From: Treponema brennaborense DSM 12168
Lineage (GTDB): Bacteria > Spirochaetota > Spirochaetia > Treponematales > Treponemataceae
Length of the DNA stretch: 64,000 bases
Direction: 5' to 3'
Assembly: GCF_000212415.1 (NCBI RefSeq)
Contig: NC_015500.1
Coordinates: forward strand, 868,001-932,000
A model generated the notes under the pieces. The model made no database searches. It worked only from the letters and a program-made list of their open reading frames with translations, and was not told where the DNA came from. Position 1 is the first letter of the stretch. Each line of letters begins with the position of its first letter. Shown here in pieces: positions 33,395-41,350 of this stretch. The position numbers were made by a program, and so were the translations under genes.

Positions 33395-34463
33395 TGTATT
33401 GTTTCTCCTTGTTTTTTTCGAGTATGAACCGCATGTAATGATCTTCAAGGGTATTGTGCGGACCATTCAGATTGAGCCGTTTGCGCGCGCGCGCATTGTC
33501 GCGGCGAACCGTATACAGCATATAAAAATCACGGATATCGGAATTGATATCGGTTTTGATTTCCTGTTCCAAAAACGACGATATTTCGTCACGGCCGATA
33601 GCGGAAATACCTTGTTCCCTCAGTGTGGTTCTGAGCGTCTGTATCTGCTCGTATGAAAGTCCGAACAAGAATTCTTCCATAGCTTGTGATACGTCCCGAT
33701 CGCCGAGGCGGGCTTTCAGAAACGCGTTCCACTGTTCGTCCAGCTGAATGGACAGCAGCAGCAGCTCGCTGGTTCCGACCATCGTTCCGAACGCGGGCGC
33801 AAGATTTCGCCGTGCTTCCCAAACCGCTTGCAGAACCGGCGCCGCGTCCGATACGTTCTGATCGTTGCGGTGTTCCCACAGAATTATCAGTGCGAACGCA
33901 ATCTGCCGCCGGATATCGATCGGGATGGACATGTCGTCTATCAGGTTCATGTACACGTCTTCCGCCATCAGGGTAAACATGATGATACTGGTCGCCGTTT
34001 TGAACGCTTGCACTTCCGAATAATCGAGTCCGGAACTTTCTGCGATCCGCGTCATCGACGAAAACGTATGATATTTGACTACCAGAAATCCTTTGCCGAG
34101 CGTCGCTTTTGAGGGCAGATGAAGCATTTTATCTCCGTCCCGATGTATCAGCAGCGCTTCAATGAGCGTGTATTGCGTCCGGGTTTCTCCCATGATGATT
34201 TGCCGCTGCAGCAGCGACGGAAAATGCGCAATGCTCGTTGCAAGGCGTTTCATATCCGCAATTCGGTTCGTAAGTCCTTCAAGCGTTTCCGGTGAAACGG
34301 TTTGGAGCTTGTTCAGCAATTTTTTAACCAGTACGGATTCTTTATCCGTCAGTACGACGATATCGGTAGAAAAATCCGAATCCTGATTTTTCGATTCACC
34401 GTAGAATTCTTCTATATCGACCTGAGTAAATTCGTTTTGTTTTTTTAAAGTTTCATTTATCAC
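33375..34463 (-). CDS. Conserved-looking helical protein of unknown function
   Basis: I do not recognise a family for this 362-residue protein. It has no signal peptide or membrane span. It is mostly alpha-helical by composition, opens with an acidic region, and contains LLNKLQTVSPETLEGLTNRIADMKRLA (residues about 50-75), a hydrophobic helix TATSIIMFTLMAEDVY and ALIILWEHRND. It ends with a basic RRDNARARKRLNLNG and a Lys-rich tail. The GTG start is supported by a promoter (TTGCAA-N16-TATACT on the minus strand) ending 9 bases before it. It is followed, with a 20-base overlap, by the XRE-cupin regulator, and is divergent from the ilvB leader. A link to branched-chain amino acid status is possible but only inferred. 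Confidence 0.75.
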   Translation of the reverse strand: MINETLKKQNEFTQVDIEEFYGESKNQDSDFSTDIVVLTDKESVLVKKLLNKLQTVSPETLEGLTNRIADMKRLATSIAHFPSLLQRQIIMGETRTQYTLIEALLIHRDGDKMLHLPSKATLGKGFLVVKYHTFSSMTRIAESSGLDYSEVQAFKTATSIIMFTLMAEDVYMNLIDDMSIPIDIRRQIAFALIILWEHRNDQNVSDAAPVLQAVWEARRNLAPAFGTMVGTSELLLLSIQLDEQWNAFLKARLGDRDVSQAMEEFLFGLSYEQIQTLRTTLREQGISAIGRDEISSFLEQEIKTDINSDIRDFYMLYTVRRDNARARKRLNLNGPHNTLEDHYMRFILEKNKEKQYNDIYAK

Positions 34464-34472
34464 AGTATTATC

Positions 34473-34500
34473 AGTATATCATATTTTACGCGGATTGCAA
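34473..34500 (-). promoter_or_regulatory. Promoter of the unknown gene / XRE-cupin operon
   Basis: On the minus strand TTGCAA (34500-34495), a 16-base spacer and TATACT (34478-34473) end 9 bases before the GTG at 34463. The transcript would have almost no leader. It lies back to back with the ilvB promoter. Confidence 0.6.
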
Positions 34501-34508
34501 GTAAGTAC

Positions 34509-34537
34509 TTGACAAGATGAATAATTATGCATATGAT
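34509..34537 (+). promoter_or_regulatory. Promoter of the ilvB leader
   Basis: A consensus TTGACA (34509-34514), an exact 17-base spacer and TATGAT (34532-34537) place the start of transcription at about 34544, the A of the leader-peptide ATG. Confidence 0.8.
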
Positions 34538-34543
34538 ATGCAT

Positions 34544-34645
34544 ATGAATACAGTTTTTGCAGTGCTGGTAGTCGTCCTCGTCTCTGTCGTCGTGCTAAAG
34601 TGCGGTTTAGTACAGGAGGATTTGTATATGCAGCGCAATTACTGA
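34544..34645 (+). CDS. ilvB leader peptide rich in valine and leucine (attenuator)
   Basis: This 33-codon frame runs from ATG 34544 to TGA 34645 and contains a dense block of regulatory codons, VLVVVLVSVVVL (34562-34597): eight Val and three Leu in twelve residues. It begins at the predicted transcription start and is followed 22 bases later by an intrinsic terminator in front of acetolactate synthase. This is the classic layout of attenuation by charged valyl/leucyl-tRNA. A strong AGGAGG lies within its 3' part (34614-34619) and can pair with the CCTCC of the terminator's left arm, giving the expected antiterminator. An internal ATG at 34628 after that AGGAGG could also start a five-residue peptide ending at the same stop. 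Confidence 0.85.
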   Translation: MNTVFAVLVVVLVSVVVLKCGLVQEDLYMQRNY

Positions 34646-34666
34646 AAAATGCTGTGCAGACAAGAC

Positions 34667-34693
34667 AAGCCCTCCGTAAGGAGGGCTTTTTTT
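34667..34693 (+). terminator. Attenuator terminator upstream of ilvB
   Basis: AGCCCTCC (34668-34675), loop GTAA and GGAGGGCT (34680-34687) are followed by a T run to 34693. Competing pairs are visible: TCCTC 34575-34579 with GAGGA 34616-34620, GGAGG 34615-34619 with CCTCC 34671-34675, and the terminator stem itself. Confidence 0.88.
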
Positions 34694-34736
34694 ATGCGTA
34701 TCGCGCCGACGCGCGGAATTTTTTAGAGGAGTTAGC

Positions 34737-36548
34737 ATGATAGAAGCAACCGGAGCTCGGATTATAGTGCAGCTGTTGGAACGGCAGGGGATTACGACGG
34801 CAGCCGGAATTCCGGGCGGATCGATTTTGCCGCTGTACGACGAACTGTCGCGCAGTTCCATCACCCACGTTTTGGTCCGGCACGAACAAGCGGCCGGATT
34901 TATCGCTCAAGGTATCGCGCGGACGACCGGGCTGCCCGCAGTCTGTCTTGCGACCAGCGGTCCGGGAGCCATGAACTTATTGACTGCGATTGCCGACGCG
35001 CGCTCCGATTCAGTGCCGCTCGTTGCGATTACCGGGCAGGTCAATTCCTCCCTCATCGGAACGGACGCGTTTCAGGAAGCCGATACGTTCGGACTTTCGT
35101 TTCCCATTACGAAACACAGCGTTATGGTCAAGTCTCCCGAAGAACTGCTTCAGGCAATCCCGCAGGCGTTTGAAATAGCCGCTTCCGGGCGTCCGGGGCC
35201 CGTGCTGATAGACGTTCCGCGCGACGTTCAAACCGCAGTTTGCCGGTTCGACTCGTGGCCCGAACCGGGAAAGCGCTATCGCCGCGCGGCGCGCTTTCGG
35301 TCTGAAGGCGCCGAGTTTGCGCGGAAAATCGATGCTTTTGCCTGCGCGCTGCACGAATCTTCCCGACCCGTGCTGTACGCCGGCGGCGGCTGCAATTCTC
35401 CTGAAGCGGCCGCGGGTATAGCGGCACTGCTGGAGGTATTCCCGATGCCGGTCGTATCCAGTCTGATGGGAATCGGCTGTGTGCCCGAATCCCATCCGGT
35501 ATGGTGCGGTATGGTCGGAATGCACGGCTGTGCGGCAGCGAACCGCGCGATGTACGATTCCGATCTGGTTTTGGCCGCCGGCGTCCGCTTCGACGATCGG
35601 GCAACCGGCATCGTACGGGAATTTTGTCCCGATGCGCAGATTTTGCATATTGACATCGACGCGGCGGAAGTAAACAAAATACTGCCGGCGTCGATTTCCG
35701 TGATTGCCGACTGCGAATCGGCGCTGCCCGCTTTGGCGCAGCGCGTACGGGAATATGCAGAAACCGAAAGCGGCCGCAGCGCGCGGTCGCACTGGCTTGC
35801 TTCCGCGGCCGGCTCGTATCGTTCGGAACGGGCGCGCGTTCCGGGCACATCGGCTTGCGGCGTTTACGGAAAACACGGGCCCGTTCCGGCAGCTGCCGGA
35901 AGTACCGCTTCGGAATCCGTCGTTTCGGAAAACGCCGGCCGGCTGCCGGATCCTCGTGTATTTATCGCCTCCGTGCCCGAACTCGCCGGTCGTGCGGGAA
36001 TTTGCGCTTCGGATATTATCGTTACGACGGACGTCGGGCAGCATCAGATGTGGACGGCGCAGTATTATCCCGTAGAAAAACCGCGGCAGCTTTTGACCAG
36101 CGGTTCGCTCGGAACGATGGGCTTCGGGTTACCGGCGGCGATCGGTGCCGCGCTTGCAAATCCGGGAAAACGTGTGATCTGTTTTTCAGGTGACGGTTCG
36201 ATCATGATGAACGTTCAGGAATTGGCGACGCTTGCGGAGCAAGGACTTGACGTTACGGTGATCGTACTGGAAAACGGTTCGCTCGGTATGGTTCGCCAAC
36301 AGCAGGAATTCCTGTTCGCAAAAAATTATTCGGCGTGTCTGTTTTCAAAACAGCCCGATTTGGTGCGCATCGCTTCCGGCTTCGGTATTCCCGCGGCAGA
36401 CGTGCAGTCTGATCCGCTCTGGTATGAAAAAGCGTTCCCCGCGGCCGGCGGCGGGCCCCGGTTCGTGCGGTGCAGAATTTCCCGGGATGAAAACGTGTAT
36501 CCGTTCGTTCCCGCCGGCAAGCCGAACATCGACGCCATTCTGAATTAG
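34737..36548 (+). CDS. ilvB: Acetolactate synthase large subunit
   Basis: The 603-residue thiamine-diphosphate enzyme makes acetolactate or acetohydroxybutyrate, the first common step to valine, leucine and isoleucine. Landmarks are the catalytic Glu in VLVRHEQAAGFIAQGIAR, TSGPGAMNLLTAIADARSDSVPLVAITGQV, GRPGPVLIDVPRDVQ, TTDVGQHQMWTAQYY and the ThDP/Mg motif GDGSIMMNVQELATLAEQGLDV followed by ENGSLGMVRQQQ. It is about 40 residues longer than typical because of an Ala/Gly/Ser-rich linker at about 365-400. GAGGAG precedes the ATG. No ilvN regulatory subunit or other ilv gene follows, so feedback control must come from a subunit encoded elsewhere or be absent. Confidence 0.93.
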   Translation: MIEATGARIIVQLLERQGITTAAGIPGGSILPLYDELSRSSITHVLVRHEQAAGFIAQGIARTTGLPAVCLATSGPGAMNLLTAIADARSDSVPLVAITGQVNSSLIGTDAFQEADTFGLSFPITKHSVMVKSPEELLQAIPQAFEIAASGRPGPVLIDVPRDVQTAVCRFDSWPEPGKRYRRAARFRSEGAEFARKIDAFACALHESSRPVLYAGGGCNSPEAAAGIAALLEVFPMPVVSSLMGIGCVPESHPVWCGMVGMHGCAAANRAMYDSDLVLAAGVRFDDRATGIVREFCPDAQILHIDIDAAEVNKILPASISVIADCESALPALAQRVREYAETESGRSARSHWLASAAGSYRSERARVPGTSACGVYGKHGPVPAAAGSTASESVVSENAGRLPDPRVFIASVPELAGRAGICASDIIVTTDVGQHQMWTAQYYPVEKPRQLLTSGSLGTMGFGLPAAIGAALANPGKRVICFSGDGSIMMNVQELATLAEQGLDVTVIVLENGSLGMVRQQQEFLFAKNYSACLFSKQPDLVRIASGFGIPAADVQSDPLWYEKAFPAAGGGPRFVRCRISRDENVYPFVPAGKPNIDAILN

Positions 36549-36620
36549 GCGACGGGTTCCCGGTGCAGCTTTGCAGTGCGGATTTAGGCAGCTGTAACAG
36601 TTTTGCGCGCAGTGCATAAA

Positions 36621-36647
36621 AAAGCCGCAGAATAACACTGCGGCTTT
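36621..36647 (-). terminator. Terminator on the adk side
   Basis: AAAGCCGCAG / CTGCGGCTTT with loop AATAACA forms a 10-base stem. On the minus strand it is followed by T6, fitting the end of the adk transcript. On the plus strand only three T follow. Confidence 0.75.
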
Positions 36648-36664
36648 GCGTTGAGATTTTGCAG

Positions 36665-36685
36665 TGCGGCTTTCGCCGCATTTTT
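36665..36685 (+). terminator. Terminator on the ilvB side
   Basis: TGCGGC (36665-36670), loop TTTC and GCCGCA (36675-36680) lead straight into T5 on the plus strand. Confidence 0.65.
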
Positions 36686-36700
36686 CAGTACGCCGGAGCG

Positions 36701-37333
36701 TCAGTTTTTCGGAAACTTCGCTTCAAATTCTTTCAGAATGGCGGAGGTCAGCGGGCGGGCGTCGATATCCGTCAGCACCTTTTTGTTCCGATAGAAGTCG
36801 ATGAGCGGCGCCGTCTGTTCCCGATATACTTCAAGGCGGTGCGTGATCGCTTCGATTTTGTCGTCGTCGCGAATATAGAGCTCGGCTTTGCACGAATCGC
36901 ATATGCCTTCGTGCGCCGGAGGCATGAACTTAACGTGGTAATTCTGTCCGCAGTTTCTGCAGACGCGCCGGCCCGACAGCCGCTCCACAACTTCTTTATC
37001 CGCGATGTCAAAGTTTACCACCGCGTTTACCGGAACAATTCCTTCAAGCGCTTCCGCCTGCGGAATGGTGCGCGGAAATCCGTCCAGAATAAATCCTTTC
37101 TGCGCGTCGGGCTGGGACAGCCGCTCGCGGACCAATTCTATCGTAATATCGTCGCTTACCAGTGATCCGGCGTCGATGATAGCCTGAACTTTTTTTCCGA
37201 GCGGAGTTTGAGCTTTTATCGCCGCGCGGAAAATTTCTCCGGTCGAAATATGAGGGATATTATATGATTCTGCGACTTTCGCAGCCAACGTACCTTTACC
37301 GGCGCCCGGCGGTCCTAAAAAAATAAATTTCAT
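36701..37333 (-). CDS. adk: Adenylate kinase
   Basis: The 210-residue enzyme interconverts ATP + AMP and two ADP. It has the P-loop FLGPPGAGKGTLA (residues 5-17), AMP-binding ISTGEIFRAAI, FILDGFPRTIPQAEAL and the long-form LID domain. The LID carries four Cys in two pairs (CRNCGQ and CDSCKA), so it should bind zinc. GGAG precedes ATG 37333; the frame extends 9 codons upstream without support. The length is normal for long-type enzymes. It is monocistronic, ending at the terminator at 36621. Confidence 0.96.
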   Translation of the reverse strand: MKFIFLGPPGAGKGTLAAKVAESYNIPHISTGEIFRAAIKAQTPLGKKVQAIIDAGSLVSDDITIELVRERLSQPDAQKGFILDGFPRTIPQAEALEGIVPVNAVVNFDIADKEVVERLSGRRVCRNCGQNYHVKFMPPAHEGICDSCKAELYIRDDDKIEAITHRLEVYREQTAPLIDFYRNKKVLTDIDARPLTSAILKEFEAKFPKN

Positions 37334-37447
37334 GACGGAAGCTCCTCTTATTTTGTGCATACATTTTACACTATTTCGGGCGATATGTACAGTGAAACTG
37401 TTGACAGTGAAATTATTTGCACTGCCGGAACTTACATCACCGGCAGC

Positions 37448-37837
37448 TTAACTAACCGAAACAACGACTCCCTTTTTTTCAGATTCCCGTTTGGTAAATT
37501 CCGCGTAGGTAAACGTTATGAAATTTTTTATTTCAGCCCGTTTTTCCTCAGGCAGATCGATCATCATGTGCAGCAGGGGCCGAAACTCCGCGTATAGCGG
37601 CGGCAGGTATTCGTCGTCGGGACGGGGGGAATCGTTTTGCCCCGTAACCAGATATTCGACGGATACGTTCAGCGCCTTTGCGATCCTGACGGCAATTTCC
37701 GCATTCGGAACGGTTGCCCGGCTTCCCAAATAACAATCAAGCGACGGTTTGGGAATTCCCGTTTTTGCGGCTAATTCTTTGACCGTTAAAAGCTGATAAT
37801 CCAATTCGTTTCGTAAATTCCGACGGAAAGAACTCAT
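37448..37837 (-). CDS. Small XRE-family DNA-binding regulator
   Basis: The protein has 129 residues from ATG 37837 (137 if ATG 37861 is used). The helix-turn-helix is KELAAKTGIPKPSLDCYLGSRATVPNAEIAVRIAKALNVSVEYLV (residues about 20-65). The rest is an acidic, helical C-terminus (PPLYAEFRPLLHMMIDLPEEKRAEIKNFI) that could dimerise. No Shine-Dalgarno is present at either start. Directly upstream lie three ATAATG-N6-CATTAT-type palindromes about 30 bases apart, the likely operators of this protein. The gene sits at the left edge of the polysaccharide island and may control it, or be a relic of a mobile element. Confidence 0.85.
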   Translation of the reverse strand: MSSFRRNLRNELDYQLLTVKELAAKTGIPKPSLDCYLGSRATVPNAEIAVRIAKALNVSVEYLVTGQNDSPRPDDEYLPPLYAEFRPLLHMMIDLPEEKRAEIKNFITFTYAEFTKRESEKKGVVVSVS

Positions 37838-37846
37838 AAACGCATG

Positions 37847-37925
37847 ATAATGCAAAATCATTATTACCGGCTTGACAATAATGATATTTCATAGTATTTA
37901 TTAAGTGATAATGATATATCATTAT
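37847..37925. promoter_or_regulatory. Three evenly spaced operator palindromes
   Basis: Sites of the form ATAATG-N6-CATTAT lie at 37847-37864 (exact), 37878-37895 (right half CATAGT) and 37908-37925 (exact; inside a perfect 22-base palindrome, 37906-37927). The centres are 31 and 30 bases apart, about three helical turns. The middle site fills the spacer of a plus-strand promoter. They are best read as operators of the adjacent XRE regulator. Confidence 0.75.
37872..37900 (+). promoter_or_regulatory. Operator-embedded promoter reading into the polysaccharide region
   Basis: TTGACA (37872-37877), a 17-base spacer and TATTTA (37895-37900) face right. The spacer is almost exactly the middle operator, so binding there would block RNA polymerase. 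The first thing downstream is the manC relic. Confidence 0.5.
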
Positions 37926-37927
37926 CA

Positions 37928-38159
37928 ACTTCGGTTTCTGTTAAAAGAATTACGGTTCGCCATTCTGTTACCTTGTTTCGGCGGGAACGTTTGGTTTTAT
38001 AATTTTCTCTTTCGGGCGGTACGTCGTTTGCAGCCAGGCTGTCCGCGGCTCGGCTCCTTCGCCTCGGTGCGTCAACCGTTCCGGTTTCCGCACGCTTCGC
38101 CCGCTCCCATCCTGCGCAGCCGTAACCTTGCGCACGTAAACGCTTTATGCAGCCGTTCG
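37928..38159. other. Gap without a recognised gene (island boundary)
   Basis: An open frame runs through this stretch on the plus strand, but its product is Pro/Arg/Ser-rich with no family resemblance until the manC relic at 38160. The stretch is GC-rich and C-biased, unlike the AT-rich DNA to its right. I see no RNA gene or insertion-sequence end in it. Confidence 0.5.
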
Positions 38160-38551
38160 GTTGCCGTTATCGGCAGATTCGGAACCAGACTGTGGCCTTT
38201 ATCCCGGTCACAATTTTTAAAACAATTTCTTGCCCTTACATCAGAGTATACAATGCTATTGGAACCGATTGGAAAAAACACAGCGCCGGCAATAGCTGCA
38301 GCCGCATTACAAGCTGTTCAAACGGCACACTTGTAACATTCGGTGTAGTTTCTGTATCTCCGGAAACGGGCTATGGTTATATGAAAACAGCAGGTTCCGG
38401 TTCTGTCCTGAAACTTGCACAGTTTGTTGAAAAATCAGACTTGCCTGCCGCAACAGAATATCTTGCAGACGGCAGCTATTATAAAACAAATGTGGCAGAA
38501 ATCAAAGAACTTTTTTTATTCGTGGCGAACAGAGATTTTGCCGCTATTTAA
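38160..38551 (+). pseudogene. manC: Decayed mannose-1-phosphate guanylyltransferase (manC/cpsB)
   Basis: Pieces of the enzyme are recognisable in order but in different frames with large deletions. First comes VAVIGRFGTRLWPLSRSQFLKQFLAL (the nucleotide-binding N-terminus, with GGSGTR changed to GRFGTR). Then, after about 90 missing residues, MLLEPIGKNTAPAIAAAALQAVQ ends in a stop at 38334. In another frame follow SPETGYGYMKTAGSG and FVEKSDLPAATEYLADGSYY, ending at 38551. ManC makes GDP-mannose for surface glycans. The gene cannot produce a working enzyme. Its presence at the left edge indicates that the island once carried or recombined into a GDP-mannose pathway. Confidence 0.85.
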
Positions 38552-38732
38552 GAAATATGTACTGAGTTTTGCTAGCGGATATTTTTTGTTTCAGATATAT
38601 ACTCCGCTGATGCATTATTTTCATGGACCGATATTGAGTAGAAAAGTCGGTATTACAATGAGTCTTGTTACAGCAATGTTTTCTTTTAGCAATATTTGGA
38701 TATATACAATTAGACTATTCAAACGTTTCTGA
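38547..38732 (+). pseudogene. Membrane-protein fragment, possibly GtrA-like
   Basis: About 60 residues with two hydrophobic stretches (VLSFASGYFLFQIYTPLM; ITMSLVTAMFSFSNIWIYTIRLF) follow the manC relic in a different frame and lack a good start. The pattern, ending in a basic RLFKRF, is reminiscent of the C-terminal half of GtrA-type flippase helpers. That identification is weak. Confidence 0.3.
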
Positions 38733-38807
38733 TAGGCTATAGCAGGCTTTTTTATAATAACAGAATCTTGTTTAGGCGTTCAGAAAAAATGTTTTATCTT
38801 AATAAAA

Positions 38808-40250
38808 ATGTCTGAAAAAATTACAAAAAATACAGTCATATCATCCCTGATTTGGAAATTCTTGGAACGCGGCGGAGTACAAGGAGTTCAATTTATTCTG
38901 TCTATTGTACTTGCGCGGCTTGTTACACCTTCTGACTACGGTGTGATTGCGCTGCTCCTCGTTTTTGTACAGATTGCGAATGTATTTATTCAAAGCGGAT
39001 TCAATACTGCTTTGATTCAGAAGAAAGACAGCGATGACGTTGATTTTTCTTCTATCTTGTATTTGAGCCTGTTTATTTCAGCTGTTTTATATCTGCTGCT
39101 GTTCTTTATATCGCCGATTATTGCAGAATTTTATAATCAGCCGGTTCTAAAACCGCTTTTACGGGTGATTTCAATAACGCTTTTCTTCGGCGCAGTGAAC
39201 AGCGTTCAGAGCGCATACATTTCAAAGACTATGCAGTTCAAGCGGTTCTTTTTCAGCAGTATGGGGGCTGTAATTGGTTCCGGTATTCTCGGAATTATCC
39301 TTGCATATTTTGGCTTCGGAGTATGGGCGCTTGTTTTTCAGCAGCTTTCCAGTGTATTTCTGACCTGTGTGATTTTATGGTTTACCGTAAAATGGCGTCC
39401 AAAACTGTTGTTTTCCTTTGAAAGAGTGAAGCAGCTGTTCGGCTTCGGCTGGAAACTTCTTTGTTCGGCTCTGCTTGATACAGTTTTCAGGAATATCTAC
39501 AACCTTGTTATCGGACGTTTGTATTCCAGCAGTCAGCTGGGAGTCTTTAACAGAGGGCAGCAGTTTCCTCAGGTCATTGCATCAAATCTTGACGGTTCCA
39601 TACAGAGCGTGATGCTGCCGACTCTTTCCGCAAACAATGATAATGTTCAGGAAGTGAAGCGGATAACGCGGCGTTCCATAAGTACAAGCGCCTATATTCT
39701 TATGCCGTGCATGTTCGGACTTGCAGCTGTTGCCGAGCCGCTGGTAAAACTGTTGCTTACAGACAAGTGGTTGCCGTGTGTACCGTTCCTGCAGCTTGCC
39801 TGCATCAGCTATGCCTTGTACCCGATTCATACAGCTAATCTTACGGGAATAAACGCGCTTGGAAGAAGCGATATTTTCTTAAAGCTTGAAATTATAAAAA
39901 AGATAGTAACGGTTATCAATCTTGTCATAACAATTCCCTTGGGGATCTATGCGATGGCTGTTGGACAGGTCGTTTCCGGTTTTATTTCGACGTTCATAAA
40001 TGCATATCCAAATAAAAAGTTGATGGGATATTCATATATAGAGCAGTGGAAAGATCTTCTGCCGTCTTTTCTGCTTTCCATAGCAATGGCCGCTGCCGTT
40101 TGGAGTATTCATTTTATTCCGATGATGACGGTTGTTCTTTTAATTTTGCAAATTTTGGCAGGATTCGTAATCTACACTCTGCTTTCAAAATTATTTCATC
40201 TTGAGTCGTACGAATATTTTGTAAATACAATCAAAGGTTTAAGAAAGTGA
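38808..40250 (+). CDS. Polysaccharide/O-unit flippase (MOP superfamily)
   Basis: The 480-residue protein has about 12-14 membrane spans. It opens with NTVISSLIWKFLERGGVQGVQFILSIVLARLVTPSDYGVIAL, the signature of WzxC/TuaB-like lipopolysaccharide exporters. It should flip lipid-linked oligosaccharide units across the inner membrane for a Wzy-type assembly line; the EpsG-like polymerase at 49514 is the probable partner. No clear Shine-Dalgarno precedes ATG 38808. The stop overlaps the GTG of the acyltransferase gene by four bases. Base composition is intermediate, less AT-rich than the genes to its right. Confidence 0.92.
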   Translation: MSEKITKNTVISSLIWKFLERGGVQGVQFILSIVLARLVTPSDYGVIALLLVFVQIANVFIQSGFNTALIQKKDSDDVDFSSILYLSLFISAVLYLLLFFISPIIAEFYNQPVLKPLLRVISITLFFGAVNSVQSAYISKTMQFKRFFFSSMGAVIGSGILGIILAYFGFGVWALVFQQLSSVFLTCVILWFTVKWRPKLLFSFERVKQLFGFGWKLLCSALLDTVFRNIYNLVIGRLYSSSQLGVFNRGQQFPQVIASNLDGSIQSVMLPTLSANNDNVQEVKRITRRSISTSAYILMPCMFGLAAVAEPLVKLLLTDKWLPCVPFLQLACISYALYPIHTANLTGINALGRSDIFLKLEIIKKIVTVINLVITIPLGIYAMAVGQVVSGFISTFINAYPNKKLMGYSYIEQWKDLLPSFLLSIAMAAAVWSIHFIPMMTVVLLILQILAGFVIYTLLSKLFHLESYEYFVNTIKGLRK

Positions 40251-41348
40251 AAGAATGCTATTTATCAACAGAATTTCATCCTGTAAAGAAGCAGAGGGAT
40301 TCTAATATAGAATTGCTCAGAATCCTGATGATGCTCGTGATTATTGCGCATCATTATGTTGTAAACAGCGGTATCTATCAGTGTATAATTAATACCCCCC
40401 CCCCCCAGTCAGATAGCAAGTGAATTCAACACAATATTTGCACTGGTTTTCGGCTGGGGTGGAAAAACTGCTATAAATGTGTTCGTTTTGATTACCAGCT
40501 ATTTTATGTGCAAGCAGGATTTCAAATGGAAAAAAGTGATAAATCTTGTATTGGAAATAATTTTATACAGGTGGGTAATTTCAGGAATCTTTTTACTTAC
40601 AGGTTATGAACAATTTTCTTTAAAAGAATTTTATAAAACAATTTTTGTAATACCTTTTAATTTTGGAAAAGGATTTACTTCATCATTTTTGGGACTGTAT
40701 ATACTTATTCCATTTGTAAACAAGTTTATACTGTGTTTAGATAAGAAAAGTTTTGAGAAATTGATTATAACGCTTTTAATTCTTTTTACAGGATTATCAT
40801 CATTCTTATTAAATACCGCTTTTGAATATATTGGTTGGTATATAACAGTTTATTTTATTGGGTGTTACATCCGTCTGTATGAAATGGAATGGATGAAAAA
40901 CAAAAAAACTACAATATTGCTATGCGTGGGAACTCTGTTACTTTCGTGGTTGAGTATTGTAGTAATCAGGATTGTATCTGTAAAAATAAATAAAAATCTT
41001 CTTTACTATTGGTTTGTTTCGGATTCAAATAAGATTCTTGCTATTACAACTGCAATAGGATTGTTTCTTTATTTTAAGAACATAAAAATTGGATCAAATA
41101 AAGTAATAAACATAATGGCTGCATCAACTTTTGGTGTTCTTATGATACATGCCTCTAGCGATACGATGCGCAGATGGTTGTGGCAAGATGTCTGCAAAAA
41201 TGTAGAGGCATTCACATCAAATAAATATTTTATACTCCACGCGTTTTGTTGTACTTTGTCAGTTTATTTTATCTGTATGTTTATTGATGTTTGTAGAAAA
41301 TATATTTTTGGAAAAATAATTCAAATGATATCTAAAATGGAAAAATAA
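40247..41348 (+). pseudogene. Acyltransferase family 3 membrane protein, split by a C12 tract (phase-variable, OFF)
   Basis: The first part (GTG 40247 onward) reads SNIELLRILMMLVIIAHHYVV, the catalytic-His start of acyltransferase family 3 (OafA/WecH type). After twelve C residues (40395-40406) that frame stops at 40423. The rest continues in the +1 frame as FGWGGKTAINVFVLITSYFMCKQDFKWKK through about eight further spans to 41348. Removing one C gives one intact 366-residue protein, the normal family length. It would O-acetylate a sugar of the surface glycan. The sequenced state is OFF, giving a 58-residue peptide. The gene overlaps the flippase stop and is followed three bases later by the aminotransferase gene. 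Confidence 0.85.
40395..40406 (+). repeat. Poly-C tract (C12), slipped-strand switch
   Basis: Twelve consecutive C lie inside the acyltransferase frame. Eleven or fourteen C would restore the frame. Such tracts mutate often during replication and are also prone to sequencing error. Confidence 0.92.
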
Positions 41349-41350
41349 AT

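Noticed and set aside
37928-38159. Integron attC-like or insertion-sequence end at the island boundary
   Set aside because: Short GTAAAC/GTAACC strings are present but no paired core sites with the right spacing, and no integrase or transposase is beside it.
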